DNA from: an uncultured Flavobacteriales bacterium
GTDB lineage: Bacteria; Bacteroidota; Bacteroidia; Flavobacteriales; Crocinitomicaceae
Assembly: GCA_946480085.1 (NCBI GenBank)
Contig: CAMLHZ010000001.1
Span: forward strand, 806,001 to 870,000
DNA: 64,000 bases
Reading direction: 5' to 3'
This document shows positions 61,424 through 64,000 of the stretch, piece by piece. The translations under genes and the position numbers were made by a program. The notes beneath the pieces are model-generated. The model ran no database searches. It was not told the origin of the DNA and saw only the letters and a list, made by a program, of their open reading frames with translations. Numbering within the stretch: the stretch's first letter is position 1; each line of letters begins with the position of its first letter.

Positions 61424-63625
61424 ATGATTAGATTTTTTGGAGTTCTAACAATATTACTATTTAGCACATATTCATTTTCTCAGGAAGAATTGGAGCCAAT
61501 TGGTTCTATTGCACGTGGAAAGGTGGTAAAACACCTGAAAAGCGCAACCAATAACCTGGACAGCACTTTTGTATATACGTATGATACAATTTCACTCCCG
61601 ATTTTGGATGAATTTTCTACATCTAAAATGCAGAGTCACATTGCAAATCCAGGTGATCCCAATGTAACGGAAGAATTGTTTCACGAGCTTTTGGACATGA
61701 GTGATGTTCCTTTGCCAGCTACTGCGGTATATTCGGCAAATGCAACAAAACGCTATACCACAACTTCGGGTAATACGGTTGAAACGAACTTAACTCCCAT
61801 TACAATTAAAAAAGGAAATCTTGATTTCTATCCGGTGCAGTATTCCAATGTGAGCGCCTATCCTCCATATCATATTTACGACACAACTGATATTGTTAAC
61901 GATCTGTCAGATACAATCTGGTTGGATTTTCCTGATTATTTCCAGGATTCTGCCCGTGTTTTTTCAGCGCATTTAACAGGTCCAAATTCCATTTGGATTG
62001 ATTCAACAGCCTACAGGAATTTTACACATGCCGTAAATCCATGGACTTTGGGAGTGATGACTTTTGATGGGTTGGATGAAAATGGTTATCCGTATAATTT
62101 TGGGTCGACCGCTTCTAGCTATAATGATTACTTGACTTCAAAATGGATTGACCTTTCGTATGCTCCTATTGATTCCGTTTATCTTTCTTTCTTGGTTCAG
62201 CGCGAAGGTTTTGGCGACGAACCGGAAGCTGGAGATTCATTGGTGCTGGAATTCTACGATTCAGCTGCTGACGACTGGGATAGAGTATGGGCTATAAACG
62301 GTGGAGATGTTAGTGATTTTAAATTGGGACATATCCGAATTACACAAGCTGCTTATTTGACGAATGCTTTCCGTTTCCGTTTCAAGAACTACGGTTCTGT
62401 TGCTGGGTTGTTGGATGAATTTCATTTGGATTATGTGCACTTAAGAACAGGAAGCGGCTATCAGGATACCTTGATGAAGGATTTTGCTTTCGTTTATCCG
62501 GTTGGTTCTTTAATTGAAACGTATACACAAGTTCCATGGGATCATTGGGTGAACGATCCTACGCACATGAACCCGAACGTTCAGGTAACGGTTCGAAATG
62601 GATCAAACTTGCCCGAAAACACAAGTGATGGAAACGTTGCCGTTAGTGTTGGTGGAGTGGTAGAAGGAAATTTTACGCTGCAAGATCAAATTCTCACGAA
62701 TGGCGATTTGAATTACGGTCCAAGAACAGTTTATCAGTCGTTTCACGATTTTACCGGTGGATATGTGTTTTCTACAACACCAACTGCTGAAGAGAAAACA
62801 TTTGACATTAAATCCACTGCAACAGCACCGTTTGCGCATTTAGCGTTGAATGACACGTGTTATACAACTCAGTTTTTTGGGAATGAATATGCGTATGACG
62901 ACGGAAGTGCTGAGGCTGCTTTCGGAATTAATGGGGTTCAGGCAAGACTCGCACTACGTTTCGATCCTTATGAAGCAGATACATTGATGGGAGTGAAAAT
63001 CCACTTTGTTCCACAAGTGAGCGACCTTTCAGACAAATTATTCATGCTCACTATTTGGGCAAATAATGGTGGTGTCCCTGGTACCGTTTTATACGAAGAT
63101 AATTTCCTGAATCCACGATCTCCCATTTATGAAGATGGAAGAGGAGTGTTTACGGAGTATTACCTTCCAGACAGTTCGCTTTTGCTTCCCAATGCACCTT
63201 TCTTTATTGGATACCGTCAGGTTGATGCAAACAAGTTGAATACTGGTTTTGATCGAAACACCAACAATTCATCGAAAGCATTTTTCTCGTTGAACGGTGG
63301 TGTTACGTGGACAAATTCAACCATTGCTGGAACAATAATGATGCGTCCGATCTATAAAACTTCAGGTAACTATGATTTGGCTGTTGAAGAGCAAAAAGAA
63401 TTCTCAGATTGGCTGGTTTATCCAAATCCTGCAACGGGCATTGTTCGTCTTCAATTCGATAATCCCTCAGCGTATTCAGGTGCTGTAGTTCGTTCAATCA
63501 GCGGACAAACAGTAACTACTTTAAGCAGCTCAGAAATGGAGTTTGATATGAGTACGCTGCCTGCTGGAATGTACTTTGTGGAAGCACTTAACAATCCCAA
63601 AGTGGTAAAAGTGATTCGTCAATGA
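61424..63625 (+). CDS. Secreted protein with T9SS type A C-terminal sorting domain
   Basis: This 733-residue protein has a signal peptide (MIRFFGVLTILLFSTYSFS). The middle part is beta-rich with jelly-roll-like segments (SKWIDLSYAPIDSVYLSFLVQREG, FRFRFKNYGSVAGLLDEFHLDYVHL) but no catalytic motif. The C-terminus is a type A domain (SDWLVYPNPATGIVRLQFDN ... DMSTLPAGMYFVEALNNPKVVKVIRQ), so export through the T9SS is expected. The stop overlaps the next start (ATGA). Confidence 0.9.
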   Translation: MIRFFGVLTILLFSTYSFSQEELEPIGSIARGKVVKHLKSATNNLDSTFVYTYDTISLPILDEFSTSKMQSHIANPGDPNVTEELFHELLDMSDVPLPATAVYSANATKRYTTTSGNTVETNLTPITIKKGNLDFYPVQYSNVSAYPPYHIYDTTDIVNDLSDTIWLDFPDYFQDSARVFSAHLTGPNSIWIDSTAYRNFTHAVNPWTLGVMTFDGLDENGYPYNFGSTASSYNDYLTSKWIDLSYAPIDSVYLSFLVQREGFGDEPEAGDSLVLEFYDSAADDWDRVWAINGGDVSDFKLGHIRITQAAYLTNAFRFRFKNYGSVAGLLDEFHLDYVHLRTGSGYQDTLMKDFAFVYPVGSLIETYTQVPWDHWVNDPTHMNPNVQVTVRNGSNLPENTSDGNVAVSVGGVVEGNFTLQDQILTNGDLNYGPRTVYQSFHDFTGGYVFSTTPTAEEKTFDIKSTATAPFAHLALNDTCYTTQFFGNEYAYDDGSAEAAFGINGVQARLALRFDPYEADTLMGVKIHFVPQVSDLSDKLFMLTIWANNGGVPGTVLYEDNFLNPRSPIYEDGRGVFTEYYLPDSSLLLPNAPFFIGYRQVDANKLNTGFDRNTNNSSKAFFSLNGGVTWTNSTIAGTIMMRPIYKTSGNYDLAVEEQKEFSDWLVYPNPATGIVRLQFDNPSAYSGAVVRSISGQTVTTLSSSEMEFDMSTLPAGMYFVEALNNPKVVKVIRQ

Positions 63626-64000
63626 TAGAAGAATTTGAAAGTGATACGGAAAATGAAGAAGAGGAACTCTATGAACATTATAAGTTTGTAGCGGATCCGG
63701 GACAAGAAATGATCCGTATCGATAAGTATTTAATTGATCGATTACCCAATACTTCCAGAAACAAGGTTCAATTCGCTGCTAAAAACGGAAACGTTGTAGT
63801 AAATGGCACGGCTGTAAAACCCAATTACAAAGTAAAACCCAGAGATGAGGTGGCTATTGTAATGCCTTATCCGGTGCGTGAAATTGAATTGATCCCTCAG
63901 GACATTCCACTCGATATTGTTTATGAAGATGATCAATTGATTGTTCTGAACAAACCAGCAAATATGGTGGTTCATCCCGGTTACGGAAATTACAAAGGAA
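63622..64000 (+). CDS. RluA-family pseudouridine synthase (N-terminal part, cut by window edge)
   Basis: This should isomerise uridines in 23S rRNA. From ATG 63622 an acidic N-terminus (EEFESDTENEEEELYEH) leads into an S4 domain (MIRIDKYLIDRLPNTSRNKVQFAAKNGNVVVNGTAVK) and the start of the catalytic domain (LDIVYEDDQLIVLNKPANMVVHPG). The catalytic Asp motif is beyond the window. RluD is the most likely member. Confidence 0.92.
   Translation, partial: MIEEFESDTENEEEELYEHYKFVADPGQEMIRIDKYLIDRLPNTSRNKVQFAAKNGNVVVNGTAVKPNYKVKPRDEVAIVMPYPVREIELIPQDIPLDIVYEDDQLIVLNKPANMVVHPGYGNYKG

Overview
The window looks like chromosome from a Bacteroidota (Flavobacteriales) bacterium, probably near Fluviicola/Crocinitomicaceae. 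The genus is inferred from gene content only. Supporting signs are two proteins with type IX secretion C-terminal domains (one type B, one type A), many lipoproteins, TAnnTTTG-type promoters, a ddl-PASTA-rluA neighbourhood, AT-rich DNA and several families of short palindromic intergenic repeats. I found no tRNA, rRNA or CRISPR array.

Layout. 1-8.2 kb, minus strand: uvrA (5' part only), a lytic transglycosylase lipoprotein, and a surface-polysaccharide block (WecA/MraY-type transferase, rfbC, Wzc-type tyrosine kinase, Wza-type export lipoprotein, GT4 glycosyltransferase). 8.3-15.2 kb, plus strand: PBP4-type dacB, then nucleotide-sugar genes (WbpE-like aminotransferase, ugd, UDP-glucuronate decarboxylase, a small membrane protein, WbpD-like acetyltransferase) and tlyA. 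15.3-15.9 kb: a REP-associated tyrosine transposase between two inverted REP-like elements. 16.1-18.8 kb, minus strand: lipoprotein, ECF sigma factor, and a repeat/TM/beta-barrel protein. 18.9-22.2 kb, plus strand: sufS, sufE, sufT, fabF. 22.3-35.7 kb: four consecutive, about 1,100-residue exported WG-repeat paralogs. 35.8-38.9 kb, minus strand: two lipoproteins and an ATPase + TOPRIM pair that looks like a defence module. 39.4-42.8 kb: a fifth WG paralog flanked by about 130-bp direct repeats. 42.9-50.1 kb, mostly minus strand: alpha/beta hydrolase, DUF2279-like protein, CpsB-type phosphatase, rfbB, a plus-strand lipoprotein, WbpA- and WbpB-like dehydrogenases. 50.4-54.3 kb, minus strand: sufA-B-C-D as read from its promoter. 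54.6-64 kb, mostly plus strand: secreted protein plus T9SS type B repeat protein, ribF, LRR protein, ddl (minus), PASTA protein, T9SS type A protein and the start of an RluA-family pseudouridine synthase.

How the genes work together. The polysaccharide genes supply lipid-linked initiation, UDP-glucuronate and UDP-xylose, two dTDP-rhamnose steps, a full WbpA/B/E/D set for a 2,3-diacetamido-glucuronic acid donor, Wza/Wzc-type export, and the kinase's likely phosphatase. Both this set and the suf operon are split between the two ends of the 19-50 kb interval. One inversion of that interval would reunite suf in the usual A-B-C-D-S-E-T order and put wbpB/wbpA on the same strand as wbpE/wbpD. The least explained content is the WG paralog family. 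Its members share a signal peptide, a Cys motif just after it, a central LDSC-type motif and a cysteine-bearing C-terminal domain resembling DUF3298. Repeat elements have been written into the 5' ends of two copies.
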